Positions 1 through 8,576 of a stretch of DNA of 64,000 nt are shown in pieces. Each line of letters begins with the position of its first letter. The stretch's first letter is position 1. The translations under genes and the position numbers were made by a program. The notes beneath the pieces are model-generated. The model ran no database searches. It was not told where the DNA came from and saw only the letters and a list, made by a program, of their open reading frames with translations. This DNA is from Taklimakanibacter sp050246735 (GTDB lineage: Bacteria > Pseudomonadota > Alphaproteobacteria > Rhizobiales > Aestuariivirgaceae), in NCBI GenBank assembly GCA_050246735.1, contig JBFWVM010000018.1, forward strand, positions 43,384 through 107,383, given 5' to 3'.

Positions 1-1660
1 TGCCGATGACGAAGAGGCCGCCGGCGGCCAGGACCTCCTGCTTGTTGCGCTCGACCTCGGCGCGGATCCCGTCCTCGCGGCGGGTGCGCTCGGGGCCGGG
101 CTCGACGTCGGCGAGCTCGGTCTCGATGCGCATCTCGGCATTGCCGCCGAGCTTGATGTCGGTGCCCCGGCCGGCCATGTTGGTGGCGATGGTGACGGCC
201 CCGGGCTGGCCGGCCTGCGCGATGATCTGGGCCTCCTGCTCGTGATAGCGCGCATTGAGCACGTTGTGCGGCACGTTCATGCTCTTGAGCAGGCCCGACA
301 GCACTTCCGATTTCTCGATCGAGGTGGTGCCGACGAGCACCGGCTGCTTGCGCTCGCGCGCGTCCTTGATGATCGAGACTATCGCCTTGTGCTTCTCCTT
401 GGCGGTGCGGTACACCTCGTCGTCCTCGTCCTTGCGGCCGACCGGAACGTTGGTCGGGATCTCGATGACGTCGAGCTTGTAGATGTCCATGAACTCCTCC
501 GCCTCGGTGGAGGCGGTGCCGGTCATGCCGGCGAGCTTCTCATACAGGCGGAAATAGTTCTGGAAGGTGATCGAGGCGAGCGTCTGGTTCTCGGGCTGGA
601 TGGCGACATGCTCCTTGGCCTCGAGCGCCTGGTGCAGGCCGTCCGAGTAGCGCCGGCCCGGCATCATGCGGCCGGTGAACTCGTCGATGATGATGACCTG
701 GTTGTCCTTGACGATGTAGTCCTTGTCGCGCTGGAACAGCTTGTGGGCGCGCAAGCCCTGCTGCACGTGGTGCACGATGGTGACGTTCTCGGCGTCGTAG
801 AGCGTCTCGCCCTTGAGCAGGCCGGCGGCCGCCAGCAGCTGCTCCATGTGCTCGTTGCCCTGCTCGGTCAGCGTCACCGCGCGCTGCTTCTCGTCGAGCT
901 CGAAATCGGCGGCGACGAGCTGCGGAATGAAGGTGTCGACGGTGTTGTAGAGGTCGGACTTGTCGTCGAGCGGCCCCGATATGATGAGCGGCGTGCGCGC
1001 CTCGTCGATGAGGATCGAATCGACCTCGTCGACGATCGCGAAATTGTGGCCGCGCTGGACCATCTCCTCGAGATGGAACTTCATGTTGTCGCGCAGATAG
1101 TCGAAGCCGAGCTCGTTGTTGGTGGCGTAGGTCACGTCGCTCAGATATTGCTGGCGCCGCTCGCCGTCGGAAAGGCCGTGAACGATGCAGCCGACGGAGA
1201 GGCCGAGGAAATTGTAGATCTGGCCCATCCAGCCGGCGTCGCGGCGGGCGAGATAGTCGTTGACGGTCACCACATGAACGCCCTTGCCGGTGAGCGCGTT
1301 GAGATAGACGGGAAGCGTCGCCACCAGCGTCTTGCCTTCGCCGGTCTTCATCTCGGCGATGCGTCCCTCATGGAGCACCATGCCGCCGATCAGCTGGACG
1401 TCGAAATGGCGCTGGCCGAGAGTGCGCCTGGCGGCCTCGCGCACGGTCGCGAAAGCGGGCGCGAGGAGCTCGTCGAGCGGCCGGCCGTTCGCCAATTGCT
1501 CGCGGAACTCGACGGTGCGGGCCTTGAGGGCGTCGTCGGCGAGACCGGCGACGCCCGCCTCGAGGGCGTTTATCTCGGCGACCTTGCCGGCATATTTCCC
1601 GACCTTGCGGTCATTGACGGTGCCGAAAATCCGCGACGCGATCGAACGCAGTCCTAGCAT
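1..1660 (-). CDS. secA: Protein translocase subunit SecA (5' part; 3' end outside window)
   Basis: The minus strand gives about 553 codons of the motor ATPase that drives preproteins through SecYEG at the inner membrane. The start is ATG at 1660, preceded by an AAGGAAA ribosome site. The protein begins MLGLRSIASRIFGTVNDRK. It shows the SecA N-terminal segment, the Walker A stretch MKTGEGKTLVATLP, the DEVDSILIDEARTPLI helicase motif, the preprotein cross-linking domain, and in NBD2 the GTTSIEKSE and NMAGRGTDIKLGG motifs. The C-terminal scaffold and zinc tail lie beyond base 1. The gene is divergent from the parvulin gene at 2022, a usual arrangement in rhizobia as far as I recall. Identity is certain; only the 3' part is missing. 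Confidence 0.98.
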   Translation of the reverse strand, partial: MLGLRSIASRIFGTVNDRKVGKYAGKVAEINALEAGVAGLADDALKARTVEFREQLANGRPLDELLAPAFATVREAARRTLGQRHFDVQLIGGMVLHEGRIAEMKTGEGKTLVATLPVYLNALTGKGVHVVTVNDYLARRDAGWMGQIYNFLGLSVGCIVHGLSDGERRQQYLSDVTYATNNELGFDYLRDNMKFHLEEMVQRGHNFAIVDEVDSILIDEARTPLIISGPLDDKSDLYNTVDTFIPQLVAADFELDEKQRAVTLTEQGNEHMEQLLAAAGLLKGETLYDAENVTIVHHVQQGLRAHKLFQRDKDYIVKDNQVIIIDEFTGRMMPGRRYSDGLHQALEAKEHVAIQPENQTLASITFQNYFRLYEKLAGMTGTASTEAEEFMDIYKLDVIEIPTNVPVGRKDEDDEVYRTAKEKHKAIVSIIKDARERKQPVLVGTTSIEKSEVLSGLLKSMNVPHNVLNARYHEQEAQIIAQAGQPGAVTIATNMAGRGTDIKLGGNAEMRIETELADVEPGPERTRREDGIRAEVERNKQEVLAAGGLFVIG

Positions 1661-2021
1661 ATGGTATGTTTCCTTCGGGAACGGCGCGCGGTTGCGCGAG
1701 TCTGGGCCGCCTTTTAATGAAATTGAGGCTGACGGGCAATTGCCGGGCAAGCGAAATTCGGGTCTGCCTCCTTAAAACATGCGGTTTCCAAGTAGGCGGT
1801 CGGGCCAAGGACTTCAATGCGTTGCAAGGAGGTCACAGGGCGTAAATGTTCCAAAACACCCCTTGAAGTTGCCTTTCATTGCGACCATTGTCCGCCCGCG
1901 TGACAATCGTTTTAGGGATCAAAAGGGCCTTGTAACGGCTTATTCTTGCCGGATTTGGCCGCCAATGAGCTACACCCGCGGCATGCAGGCCGCCTGACGC
2001 ATGACCCCATATGGGAATCCG
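1661..2021. other. Divergent intergenic region between secA and the parvulin gene
   Basis: About 360 bases without a convincing gene. It must hold the promoters and leaders of secA (leftward) and the parvulin (rightward). The only element I can point to is the secA ribosome site around 1669-1677. Open frames here are short and lack family-like composition. I see no clear sigma70 boxes, terminator or RNA gene. Confidence 0.6.
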
Positions 2022-3026
2022 ATGCAAATGACCGAAAAATTCAGCAAGTTCGCCGCCTTGGCGGCCGTCTCCTTCATGCTCCTGACGCCGGCCTTCGCGC
2101 AAACGGCCGAGAAGAAGGAAGACAAGACGGTCGCCGTCGTGAACGGCCACGAGATCAAGGTTTCCGAGGTCGAGATGGCGGCCGAGGACATTCTCGGCCA
2201 GTTGCCGGACGTCCCGCCGAAGCTGCGCTACCCCTATATCGTGGAATATCTGGTCGAGCGCCATCTCCTGGCGCAGGCGGCGGTCAAGGAAGGCATCGCG
2301 GATTCGGCCGAATACAAGCGCCGCCTCGCCCTCTATCAGGCGAAGGCGCTGCGCGACGCCTATTTCGCCCAGACGATCGTGCCGACCGTCACCGAAGAGG
2401 AAATGAAGAAGGCCTATGAGACCGAGTCCGCCAAGGTGGCGCAGACCGAACGGGTGCGGGCCCGCCATATCCTCGTCGCCACCGAGCAGGAGGCCAAGGA
2501 GATCCGCAGCCGCATCGACAAGGGCGAGAAGTTCGAGGACCTGGCCAAGAAATACAGCCTCGACGGCTCGAAGGAATATGGCGGCGATCTCGGCTATTTC
2601 ACCGCGCCCGAGATGGTGCCGGAATTCTCCAAGGCCGCCTTCGCGCTCAAGCCGGGCGAGGTGTCGCAGCCGGTCAAGACCGATTTCGGCTGGCACATCA
2701 TCAAGCTCGAGGACCGCAAGATGGGCGGCGCCCAGCCCTACGACCAGGTGAAGACGGCGATCCGCAACATCCTCCTGCGCAAGAAGACGCAGGAGAAGAT
2801 CATCTCGCTCAGGCTCCAGTCCAAGGTCGAGCTCAAGGATCCCGACCTGCAGAAGTTCGCCGAAGAGGCGCGCAAGCTGCGCCAGAAGGCCATGGAGCAG
2901 AAAAAAGGCGGCGGCAACGCAGCACCCGACGGCGAGCAGCAGGACGGCAACGACGCGCCGGCGCTCACCGGCGACGACCAGCAGACGACGGGAAGCGGCA
3001 AGTCGGACATGCAGGCGCCGCAATAG
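2022..3026 (+). CDS. Periplasmic parvulin-type peptidyl-prolyl cis-trans isomerase (PpiC/PrsA-like)
   Basis: A 334-residue secreted folding factor. From the chosen start (MQMTEKFSKF) residues 1-26 are a Sec signal peptide ending TPAFA. A SurA/PrsA-like helical region covers roughly 35-140. One rotamase (PpiC) domain at about 145-233 contains RVRARHILV, a GGDLGYF turn and GWHIIKLEDR. The tail is charged, Gly/Asn-rich and probably disordered. It would isomerise prolyl bonds in periplasmic or outer-membrane clients, which fits its place beside secA. ATGs at 2001 and 2028 are alternatives; 2022 has a GGGA element just upstream and gives a compact signal peptide. The substrate range cannot be read from sequence. 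Confidence 0.92.
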   Translation: MQMTEKFSKFAALAAVSFMLLTPAFAQTAEKKEDKTVAVVNGHEIKVSEVEMAAEDILGQLPDVPPKLRYPYIVEYLVERHLLAQAAVKEGIADSAEYKRRLALYQAKALRDAYFAQTIVPTVTEEEMKKAYETESAKVAQTERVRARHILVATEQEAKEIRSRIDKGEKFEDLAKKYSLDGSKEYGGDLGYFTAPEMVPEFSKAAFALKPGEVSQPVKTDFGWHIIKLEDRKMGGAQPYDQVKTAIRNILLRKKTQEKIISLRLQSKVELKDPDLQKFAEEARKLRQKAMEQKKGGGNAAPDGEQQDGNDAPALTGDDQQTTGSGKSDMQAPQ

Positions 3027-3052
3027 CGCCTGGACCCGCCGGGGAGGGGAGA

Positions 3053-4297
3053 ATGGGGGCTGCCAACGTCCGGTCGCCTTTGGCGCCGGAGCAATTTCCG
3101 GTTCTGCCGGCGATCGACGGCGTCGCCCTGGCGGCCGCCGAGGCCGGCATACGCTACAGGAACCGTCCCGACGTGCTGCTCGCCATGGTCGAGCCCGGCA
3201 CCTCGGTCGCCGGCGTCCTCACCTTGTCGAAGTCGCGCTCGGCGCCGGTCGACTGGTGCGCGCAAAGGCTCAAGGGCGGCCGCGCCCGGGCGCTGGTGGT
3301 CAATTCCGGCAATGCCAACGCCTTCACCGGCAGAGCCGGGGTGAAGACGGTCGGCGCGGTCGCCAGGGCGGTCGCGGCCCGGGCCGGATGCGCGCCCGGT
3401 GAAATCTTCCAGGCCTCGACCGGCGTCATCGGCGAGCCGCTCGACCCGGCGCCGATCGTGAACGCCCTGCCGGGGCTGTTCGCCGGCCTGCGCCGGGACG
3501 CCTGGGCCGAGGCGGCCAGGGCGATCATGACGACCGACACCTTCCCCAAGGCGGCCACCCGCAGGGCGCGCCTCGGCGGAGCCACCGTCACCCTCAACGG
3601 CATCGCCAAGGGCTCGGGCATGATCGCGCCCGACATGGCGACCATGCTCGCCTTCGTCTTCACCGACGCGGCGCTACCGCCCCGCATCCTCCAGAAGCTC
3701 CTGAGCCGGAGCGCGGCGCAGAGCTTCAACTGCATCACCGTCGACGGCGACACGTCGACCTCGGACACGCTCCTGATGTTCGCCACCGGCAAGGCGGGCG
3801 CCGCCCTCAAGGGGCTGAGATCGGAAAGCGATCCCCGGCTCAAGGGCTTCGCCCGCGCGCTCGACGATCTGTGCAGGGACCTGGCGCTGCAAGTGGTGAA
3901 GGACGGCGAGGGCGCCGAGAAGCTGATCGAGATCACCGTGACGGGTGCCGAGAACGACAAGGCGGCGCGCCGGATCGGCATGGCGGTCGCCAACTCGCCG
4001 CTGGTCAAGACCGCCATCGCCGGCGAGGACGCCAATTGGGGCCGCATCGTCATGGCGGTCGGCAAATCGGGCGAGAAGGCGCTGCGCGACAGGCTCAGGA
4101 TCTGGATCGGCGGCGTGCAGCTCGCCAGGAACGGCATGCGCGCACCCGGCTATCGCGAAGAAGAGATCATGCCGCATATGAAGGGCCGTTCGATCGTCAT
4201 CAAGGCGGATGTCGGGGTCGGCAAGGGACGCGCCACGGTGTGGACCTGCGATCTCACCCATCGCTATATCGACATCAACGGCTCCTATCGCAGCTGA
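3053..4297 (+). CDS. argJ: Bifunctional glutamate N-acetyltransferase / amino-acid N-acetyltransferase ArgJ
   Basis: A 414-residue enzyme of the cyclic arginine pathway. It moves the acetyl group from N-acetylornithine to glutamate and may also use acetyl-CoA. The family's self-cleavage site is present in KGSGMIAPDMATMLAF: the peptide would split before Thr197, which becomes the N-terminal nucleophile of the beta chain. The NSGNANAFTG oxyanion segment and the C-terminal DLTHRYIDINGSYRS signature are intact. Length is normal. It lies 26 bases after the parvulin stop, and mutT follows within 6 bases, so they are probably co-transcribed. The ATG at 3053 follows GGGGAGGGGAGA, a good ribosome site. 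Whether it is mono- or bifunctional cannot be decided by eye. Confidence 0.97.
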   Translation: MGAANVRSPLAPEQFPVLPAIDGVALAAAEAGIRYRNRPDVLLAMVEPGTSVAGVLTLSKSRSAPVDWCAQRLKGGRARALVVNSGNANAFTGRAGVKTVGAVARAVAARAGCAPGEIFQASTGVIGEPLDPAPIVNALPGLFAGLRRDAWAEAARAIMTTDTFPKAATRRARLGGATVTLNGIAKGSGMIAPDMATMLAFVFTDAALPPRILQKLLSRSAAQSFNCITVDGDTSTSDTLLMFATGKAGAALKGLRSESDPRLKGFARALDDLCRDLALQVVKDGEGAEKLIEITVTGAENDKAARRIGMAVANSPLVKTAIAGEDANWGRIVMAVGKSGEKALRDRLRIWIGGVQLARNGMRAPGYREEEIMPHMKGRSIVIKADVGVGKGRATVWTCDLTHRYIDINGSYRS

Positions 4298-4302
4298 AGC
4301 CG

Positions 4303-4719
4303 GTGCCCGCTTCACCCGGACATCCGCTGGTCCTGGTCGCCGCGGTGGCGCTCATCGACGTCGACGGCCGCGTGCTCATCGCCAGGCGGCCGCAGGGCAA
4401 GACCATGGCGGGCCTGTGGGAATTTCCCGGCGGCAAGGTCGAGGCGGGCGAGCGGCCGGAGGCCGCACTCATCCGCGAGCTCGGGGAAGAGCTCGGCATC
4501 GACGTCACCGAAGCGTGCCTCGCGCCCCTGACCTTCGCCAGCCACCGCTACGAGACGTTCCACCTCCTGATGCCGCTCTATGTGTGCCGGCGCTGGAGCG
4601 GCATGGTGCGGCCGCTCGAAGGCCAGGAGCTGAAATGGGTCAGGCCCAACCGCCTGCGCGACCATCCGATGCCGCCGGCCGACCTGCCGCTGATCCCGCA
4701 TCTGATCGATCTCCTGTAG
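4303..4719 (+). CDS. mutT: 8-oxo-dGTP diphosphatase MutT (Nudix hydrolase)
   Basis: A 138-residue Nudix protein that removes oxidised dGTP from the nucleotide pool. The Nudix box is complete at residues 44-66: G-x5-E-x7-REL-GEELGI, with the metal-binding glutamates of REL-GEE. The FPGGK entry to the box and the SHRYETFHLLMPLYVCRRW strand are typical of MutT. The start is a GTG at 4303, six bases past the argJ stop; a CTG at 4294 is in frame but overlaps argJ. Order argJ-mutT supports translational coupling. Nudix proteins can have other substrates, but the sequence fits the MutT subgroup. Confidence 0.93.
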   Translation: MPASPGHPLVLVAAVALIDVDGRVLIARRPQGKTMAGLWEFPGGKVEAGERPEAALIRELGEELGIDVTEACLAPLTFASHRYETFHLLMPLYVCRRWSGMVRPLEGQELKWVRPNRLRDHPMPPADLPLIPHLIDLL

Positions 4720-4750
4720 CGGCGCGCCGCGCCGGCACGCGCCGGCATCG

Positions 4751-5218
4751 TCAGGGCGGGCAGACGTCGAGATCGTAGCGCAGATAGTCCATGCGCCTGG
4801 CCACCTTGTCGTAGACGCGCTGGGCCGCGAAGTTGTCGGACTGCGTCATCCAGAAGATCTTGAACCATCCGGCTTCGAGGCCGAGCTGCCGCAGATGCTC
4901 GATCATGGCCTGGGCGATGCCCCTGCCGCGCTGCTCCTCGCGCACATAGATGTCCTGCAGATAGCAGGCATCGCCGGTGCTCCAGGTGAAGGCCAAGGCC
5001 AGGAAGAGAGTGAAGCCGGCCGGCGTGCCGTCGTCGCCCAGGGCGATGATGCATTGGAGGCCGTGACCGGGATCCATGATCCGCGCCCAGTTGGTCTCTC
5101 CCATCCGGTGGTTGCCGGGCTCGCCGGGCGCGAGCGCGACGAAATCGCGCCACATCTCGAGGAAGGCATCGCGGTCGCCAGCTTCGGCCGGGCGTATGCT
5201 GCGGGTCTTGCCGGACAT
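4751..5218 (-). CDS. GNAT-family N-acetyltransferase
   Basis: A 155-residue single-domain acetyltransferase. The acetyl-CoA pyrophosphate loop is visible as YVREEQRGRGIAQAMIEHL, preceded by the beta4 strand ACYLQDI and followed by NFAAQRVYDKVA. The start is ATG at 5218 (MSGKTRSIRPAEAGDRD) after a GAAAGG element; an in-frame ATG at 5251 would overlap the upstream hydratase and lacks such a site. It is the last gene of the minus-strand run and starts 10 bases after the MaoC stop. It could be transcribed with the catabolic operon or belong to the core block next to mutT. The acceptor is unknown. Confidence 0.9.
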   Translation of the reverse strand: MSGKTRSIRPAEAGDRDAFLEMWRDFVALAPGEPGNHRMGETNWARIMDPGHGLQCIIALGDDGTPAGFTLFLALAFTWSTGDACYLQDIYVREEQRGRGIAQAMIEHLRQLGLEAGWFKIFWMTQSDNFAAQRVYDKVARRMDYLRYDLDVCPP

Positions 5219-5228
5219 GATGAGCCTT

Positions 5229-5642
5229 TCATGAAGGAGATGCGAGGACACTTCCCGTGAGGCGCGCGGTGCCGGTCAGCACGACGTCGCCGTTCGCGCG
5301 GACGAGCTCGATCTCGGCGCAGGCCATCCGCCCGCCGCCGGCGGCCGGCCGGATCTCCAGCCTGCGGCAATGCGCGCTCAGCATGTCGCCCGGCCATACC
5401 GGGCTGCGGAACCGGACGGCGTAGCCGGCGACGCTCCCGGCCCCGAACCATTTCGTCAGGGCGGAGGCCATGAGGCCGGCCGACAGCATGCCGTGCGCCA
5501 TGACGTCGGGCAGGCCCGCCTCGGCGGCGCGGCGGGGATCGTGATGCAGCGGGTTGAAGTCGCCCGAGGCGCCGGCATAGACCACGAGGTCGGTGCGCGT
5601 CAGCGCCGGATAGACGATCGGATCGGGGCAGGGCAGCGTCAT
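5229..5642 (-). CDS. MaoC-family single hot-dog enoyl-CoA hydratase
   Basis: A 137-residue hot-dog protein with the intact hydratase-2 motif YAGASGDFNPLHHD followed by HGMLSAGL, so the catalytic Asp and His are present. It would hydrate an enoyl-CoA to the (R)-3-hydroxyacyl-CoA. Its ATG overlaps the stop of the preceding FAS1-like gene (ATGA at 5642-5639), which suggests a stoichiometric partnership. In known cases, such as the steroid enzymes ChsH1/ChsH2, a catalytic MaoC subunit pairs with a non-catalytic FAS1-like subunit to take a bulky acyl chain. That pairing here is inference. Confidence 0.9.
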   Translation of the reverse strand: MTLPCPDPIVYPALTRTDLVVYAGASGDFNPLHHDPRRAAEAGLPDVMAHGMLSAGLMASALTKWFGAGSVAGYAVRFRSPVWPGDMLSAHCRRLEIRPAAGGGRMACAEIELVRANGDVVLTGTARLTGSVLASPS

Positions 5643-6055
5643 GGCTCGGCCGCCGCCTTCTCGATCGACGTCATGGCCTCGCGGCACAGGAGCGCTCCGG
5701 TCGCGATCGAGCGGTATTCCACCTCGGTGGTGACGACGCGCATGGCGCCGCCGCGCCGTCCCGTCTTGATCTCGTCGGCGGCCAGGCGCGCCGTGCAGCG
5801 CAGACGGTCGCCCTTGCGGATCGGCTCGAAATAGTCGTAGCGCTGCTCGCCATGCACCGTGCGCGACCGGTCCAAGGCGAGGACGTCGACGATGAGGCGC
5901 TCGACGAACGGCGCCGCGGCGACGACCGGGAATGTCGGCGGGACGATGTCGCTGTCCTCGCCGTGGACGTCGCGCACCGCGCGAGCGAACTCCCGCACCT
6001 TGCCGGCCTCGACCGTGAAATCCCATTCCTCGATGATCTCACCAGGAGCGATCAT
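5639..6055 (-). CDS. FAS1-like dehydratase / MaoC N-terminal-domain protein (probable hydratase partner subunit)
   Basis: A 138-residue hot-dog protein (MIAPGEIIEEWDFTVEAGKV) of the FAS1-like dehydratase type. It has the VHGEQRYDYFEPIRKGD strand region but no Asp/His hydratase motif, so it is probably the non-catalytic half of a heteromeric hydratase with the MaoC protein at 5229-5642, to which it is joined by an ATGA overlap. Its ATG at 6055 lies 17 bases past the acyl-CoA ligase stop. In such enzymes this subunit shapes the pocket for long or ring-bearing acyl chains. Function alone cannot be proven from sequence. Confidence 0.83.
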   Translation of the reverse strand: MIAPGEIIEEWDFTVEAGKVREFARAVRDVHGEDSDIVPPTFPVVAAAPFVERLIVDVLALDRSRTVHGEQRYDYFEPIRKGDRLRCTARLAADEIKTGRRGGAMRVVTTEVEYRSIATGALLCREAMTSIEKAAAEP

Positions 6056-6072
6056 TCGGATGCCGTCTCCGC

Positions 6073-7743
6073 CTATTCTCCGACCTTGCCGGTCTCGCGG
6101 TCCCAGGCGCCCCGGCGCAGATCGGCCTTCGCCTCGAGCAGCGCCCGCTTGTGGACGCGCATGGACGGTGTGCGTTCGAAATCGGCCTCGCGGCATTCGA
6201 TGAAGCGGGGCAGCTTGAAGCCGGCCAGCTTCGTCCTGCAGAAGTCGATGATCTCCTCGGGCGCCAGGCTTTCCCCGGGCTTCACCTGAACATAGGCCTT
6301 GACCTCCTCGCCGCGCAACGTGTCGGGGACGGGCACGACGGCGGCGTCGACCACCCTGGGATGCGCGCGCAGGACCTCCTCGACCTCGGCGGCGGAGATG
6401 TTCTCGCCGGAGCGGCGGATGATCTCCTTCTTGCGGCCGACGAAATAGAGGAGGCCGCGTTCGTCGCGGCGCGCGACGTCGCCCGAATGATACCACCCGC
6501 CGCGGTTGGCCTGCGCCGTCACGTCCGGCCGGCCGAGATAGCCGGCATAGAGATCGGGCCCGGCGATCAGGCATTCGCCGGGCTCGCCCTCGGGAACATC
6601 CCTGTCGTTGTCGTCGACCAGGCGGATGGCGACGCCGGGCGGCTCGACGCCCATGGTGCCGGTCCCGACGAGATCGTCGGCCAGATGGCCGGGCACCCGG
6701 CTCATGATGCCGCCCTCGGTGCTGCCATACTGGTTGTGCCAGTGGAAGCCGTAGCGGCGCAGCAGCTCTCCATGCAGCTCCTTCGGCAGTCCGGCATGGA
6801 TGGCGAGGCGGACACGGTGATCGCGCTCGGCCGCCTGCGGCTCCGCCTTCAGCAGGAGTGCGGGAATGGAGGCGATGGAGAGGATCTCGGTGGCGTCGTA
6901 ACGGGTCACGACGTCCCAGAAGCGGGATACAGAGAAGCGGCGCATCGCCACCAGCGTGCCGCGCGAGGCGAGCGAGGTGAGGAGCTGCATGGTGGGGTCG
7001 GCGTAGTAGAAGGGCAGGCAGCAGAGCTGGCGGTCCTGCCAGCCGCGCCTGAAGAGGCGAAGGTCGATGTCGACGGCGCGCAGCCACCAGCCGTGATGCA
7101 GCATGCAGCCCTTGGGCGCGCCGGTGGTGCCCGAGGTGTAATAGACGGTGACGATGTCCTCGCGCGCGCAGCCGACGGCGGCGAAGTCGAGCGGTGCCGC
7201 GGCATTCTCGTAGGCGGCAAGCCCGTCGGGCTCGTCGCCCTCGACCACGAGGACGTGCTCGAGGAACGGCGCGGCGGTCCGCACCGAGGCGACGACCGGA
7301 AGCTGCGGCTTTCCGACGATCGCGGCGACGGGCCTGGCGTCGCCGACGATATGGCCCGCATCATGGGGCATGGCGGTCGGCGGGATCGACACCAGTGTGG
7401 CGCGGTTGGCGATGATGGCGAAGAGGGCGATCATGAATTCCAGCCGGTTGTCGAGCATGACCGCCACGCGGTCGCCCGGCCGGACGATGCCGCCCAGATA
7501 GCCGGCAAAGCGCTGGCAGCGCTCGAGGAGCTGGCGCCGCGTCAGGGTCGGGCCGTCCTCGACGATGATGGCGGGACGTTCCGGATCCTCGATGCAGCCC
7601 TGCCGGACGAGCTCGATCACGGTGCGCTGCGGCACCGCCGACCAGTCCGGCGCGACATTCTCATGCCTCACCCAGGCCTGCGGCCGCTCCGGCGCGGCAA
7701 CGGCGCCGGCTTCGCCGCGGCCGGCCGCGGTCCGCCCGCTCAT
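6073..7743 (-). CDS. AMP-dependent acyl-CoA synthetase/ligase
   Basis: A 556-residue ANL-superfamily enzyme that would activate a carboxylic acid to its CoA thioester at the cost of ATP. The phosphate loop YTSGTTGAPKG is at residues 202-212. Further motifs are YGSTEG (A5), the YHSGDVARRDERG hinge and RKKEIIRRSGENISAAEVE. The form resembles the CaiC/crotonobetaine-carnitine-CoA ligase and long-chain groups. The ATG at 7743 overlaps the stop of the double hot-dog gene (ATGA). Its place between two hydratase units argues that it makes the substrate they act on. The acid is not predictable; the pocket region should be modelled. Confidence 0.93.
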   Translation of the reverse strand: MSGRTAAGRGEAGAVAAPERPQAWVRHENVAPDWSAVPQRTVIELVRQGCIEDPERPAIIVEDGPTLTRRQLLERCQRFAGYLGGIVRPGDRVAVMLDNRLEFMIALFAIIANRATLVSIPPTAMPHDAGHIVGDARPVAAIVGKPQLPVVASVRTAAPFLEHVLVVEGDEPDGLAAYENAAAPLDFAAVGCAREDIVTVYYTSGTTGAPKGCMLHHGWWLRAVDIDLRLFRRGWQDRQLCCLPFYYADPTMQLLTSLASRGTLVAMRRFSVSRFWDVVTRYDATEILSIASIPALLLKAEPQAAERDHRVRLAIHAGLPKELHGELLRRYGFHWHNQYGSTEGGIMSRVPGHLADDLVGTGTMGVEPPGVAIRLVDDNDRDVPEGEPGECLIAGPDLYAGYLGRPDVTAQANRGGWYHSGDVARRDERGLLYFVGRKKEIIRRSGENISAAEVEEVLRAHPRVVDAAVVPVPDTLRGEEVKAYVQVKPGESLAPEEIIDFCRTKLAGFKLPRFIECREADFERTPSMRVHKRALLEAKADLRRGAWDRETGKVGE

Positions 7744-8576
7744 GCCGACACCTCGGCATAGCCGTTCCTGATGACGGCATTTCCGTCCGCGTCGGCCGCC
7801 TCGAAGCCGACAAGGCCGTCGGCGCCGGCCCAATGCTCGACCGTGAGCGTCTGGCCGCCGGTCAGGAACAGGGGATGGGAGAAGCGGCAGCCCAGCCGCC
7901 GCAGCCGCGGGGTCATGCCCCGGCAATGATCGTCGACGATGGCGCGGGCCGCGAAGGCGAGCGTGCACATGCCGTGGACGATGGGCGCCGGGTACCCTTC
8001 CCGCGCGGCGGCGGCCGGGTCGATCGTATAGGCGGAATAGTCGCGCGCGGCGTCGGCGTAGCGGCGCGTCTGGTCGGGCCTGAGCGCGTAGGAGGAAGCG
8101 GCGGCGTCCTGCTTCGGCGGCCGCGGGCGCGGCGGCGGGACCTCTCCCGAAGCGAGCGGTGGCGGCGCGCCGCGGCGCAGGCAGGTGCTGTATTGCGTGC
8201 AGACCGGCTTGCCGTCATGAGTCGAGGTGTCGGACCGGATGATGAAGGCGGTGCCGGCGCGGGTGCCGCGCATGCCAGCCAGGGTCGAGCGGCTGAACAG
8301 CCGCTGCCCGGGCACGATCGGAGCATGAAAGAAGAAGTCGTGCTCGCCATGCAGGACGAAATCCGTCGTGCCGCGATGCAAGACGTCGATCATGCTCTGC
8401 ATGACCGGGATGTGCGAGAAGACCGGCGAGGCGAATTCGCCGGCGAGGTGCCGGGGATTCTCGTCGTCCACGGAACGGGCGAACTGCGCCAGCCTGTGGC
8501 TGCTGGTGCGGAACTCCTCTGACATGCTGGAAAAGCCGATCGGAAAGTCGGCGGCCGGCGCAGCATCGGCCATCAT
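7740..8576 (-). CDS. Double hot-dog MaoC/FAS1-like hydratase with atypical active site
   Basis: A 278-residue protein with two hot-dog folds. The N-terminal half is FAS1-like (VFSHIPVMQSMIDVL, then FVLHGEHDFFFHAPI); the C-terminal half is MaoC-like and ends in the substrate-loop region APIVHGMCTLAFAAR. Where active hydratases read G-D-x-N-P-L-H-x-D, this protein reads RDYSAYTID: the Asp is kept but the catalytic His position is Thr. It may be a hydratase with altered chemistry, a binding subunit or a thioesterase-like variant. Both ends are ATGA overlaps (with SDR at 8576-8573 and ligase at 7743-7740). The tract RRGAPPPLASGEVPPP-RPRPP is a Pro-rich linker between domains. Confidence 0.87.
   Translation of the reverse strand: MMADAAPAADFPIGFSSMSEEFRTSSHRLAQFARSVDDENPRHLAGEFASPVFSHIPVMQSMIDVLHRGTTDFVLHGEHDFFFHAPIVPGQRLFSRSTLAGMRGTRAGTAFIIRSDTSTHDGKPVCTQYSTCLRRGAPPPLASGEVPPPRPRPPKQDAAASSYALRPDQTRRYADAARDYSAYTIDPAAAAREGYPAPIVHGMCTLAFAARAIVDDHCRGMTPRLRRLGCRFSHPLFLTGGQTLTVEHWAGADGLVGFEAADADGNAVIRNGYAEVSA

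Noticed and set aside
242..1657. A 471-codon open frame on the plus strand opposite secA
   Set aside because: Composition is His/Val/Asp-rich in the way antisense of GC-rich genes reads, and the minus strand encodes unmistakable SecA.
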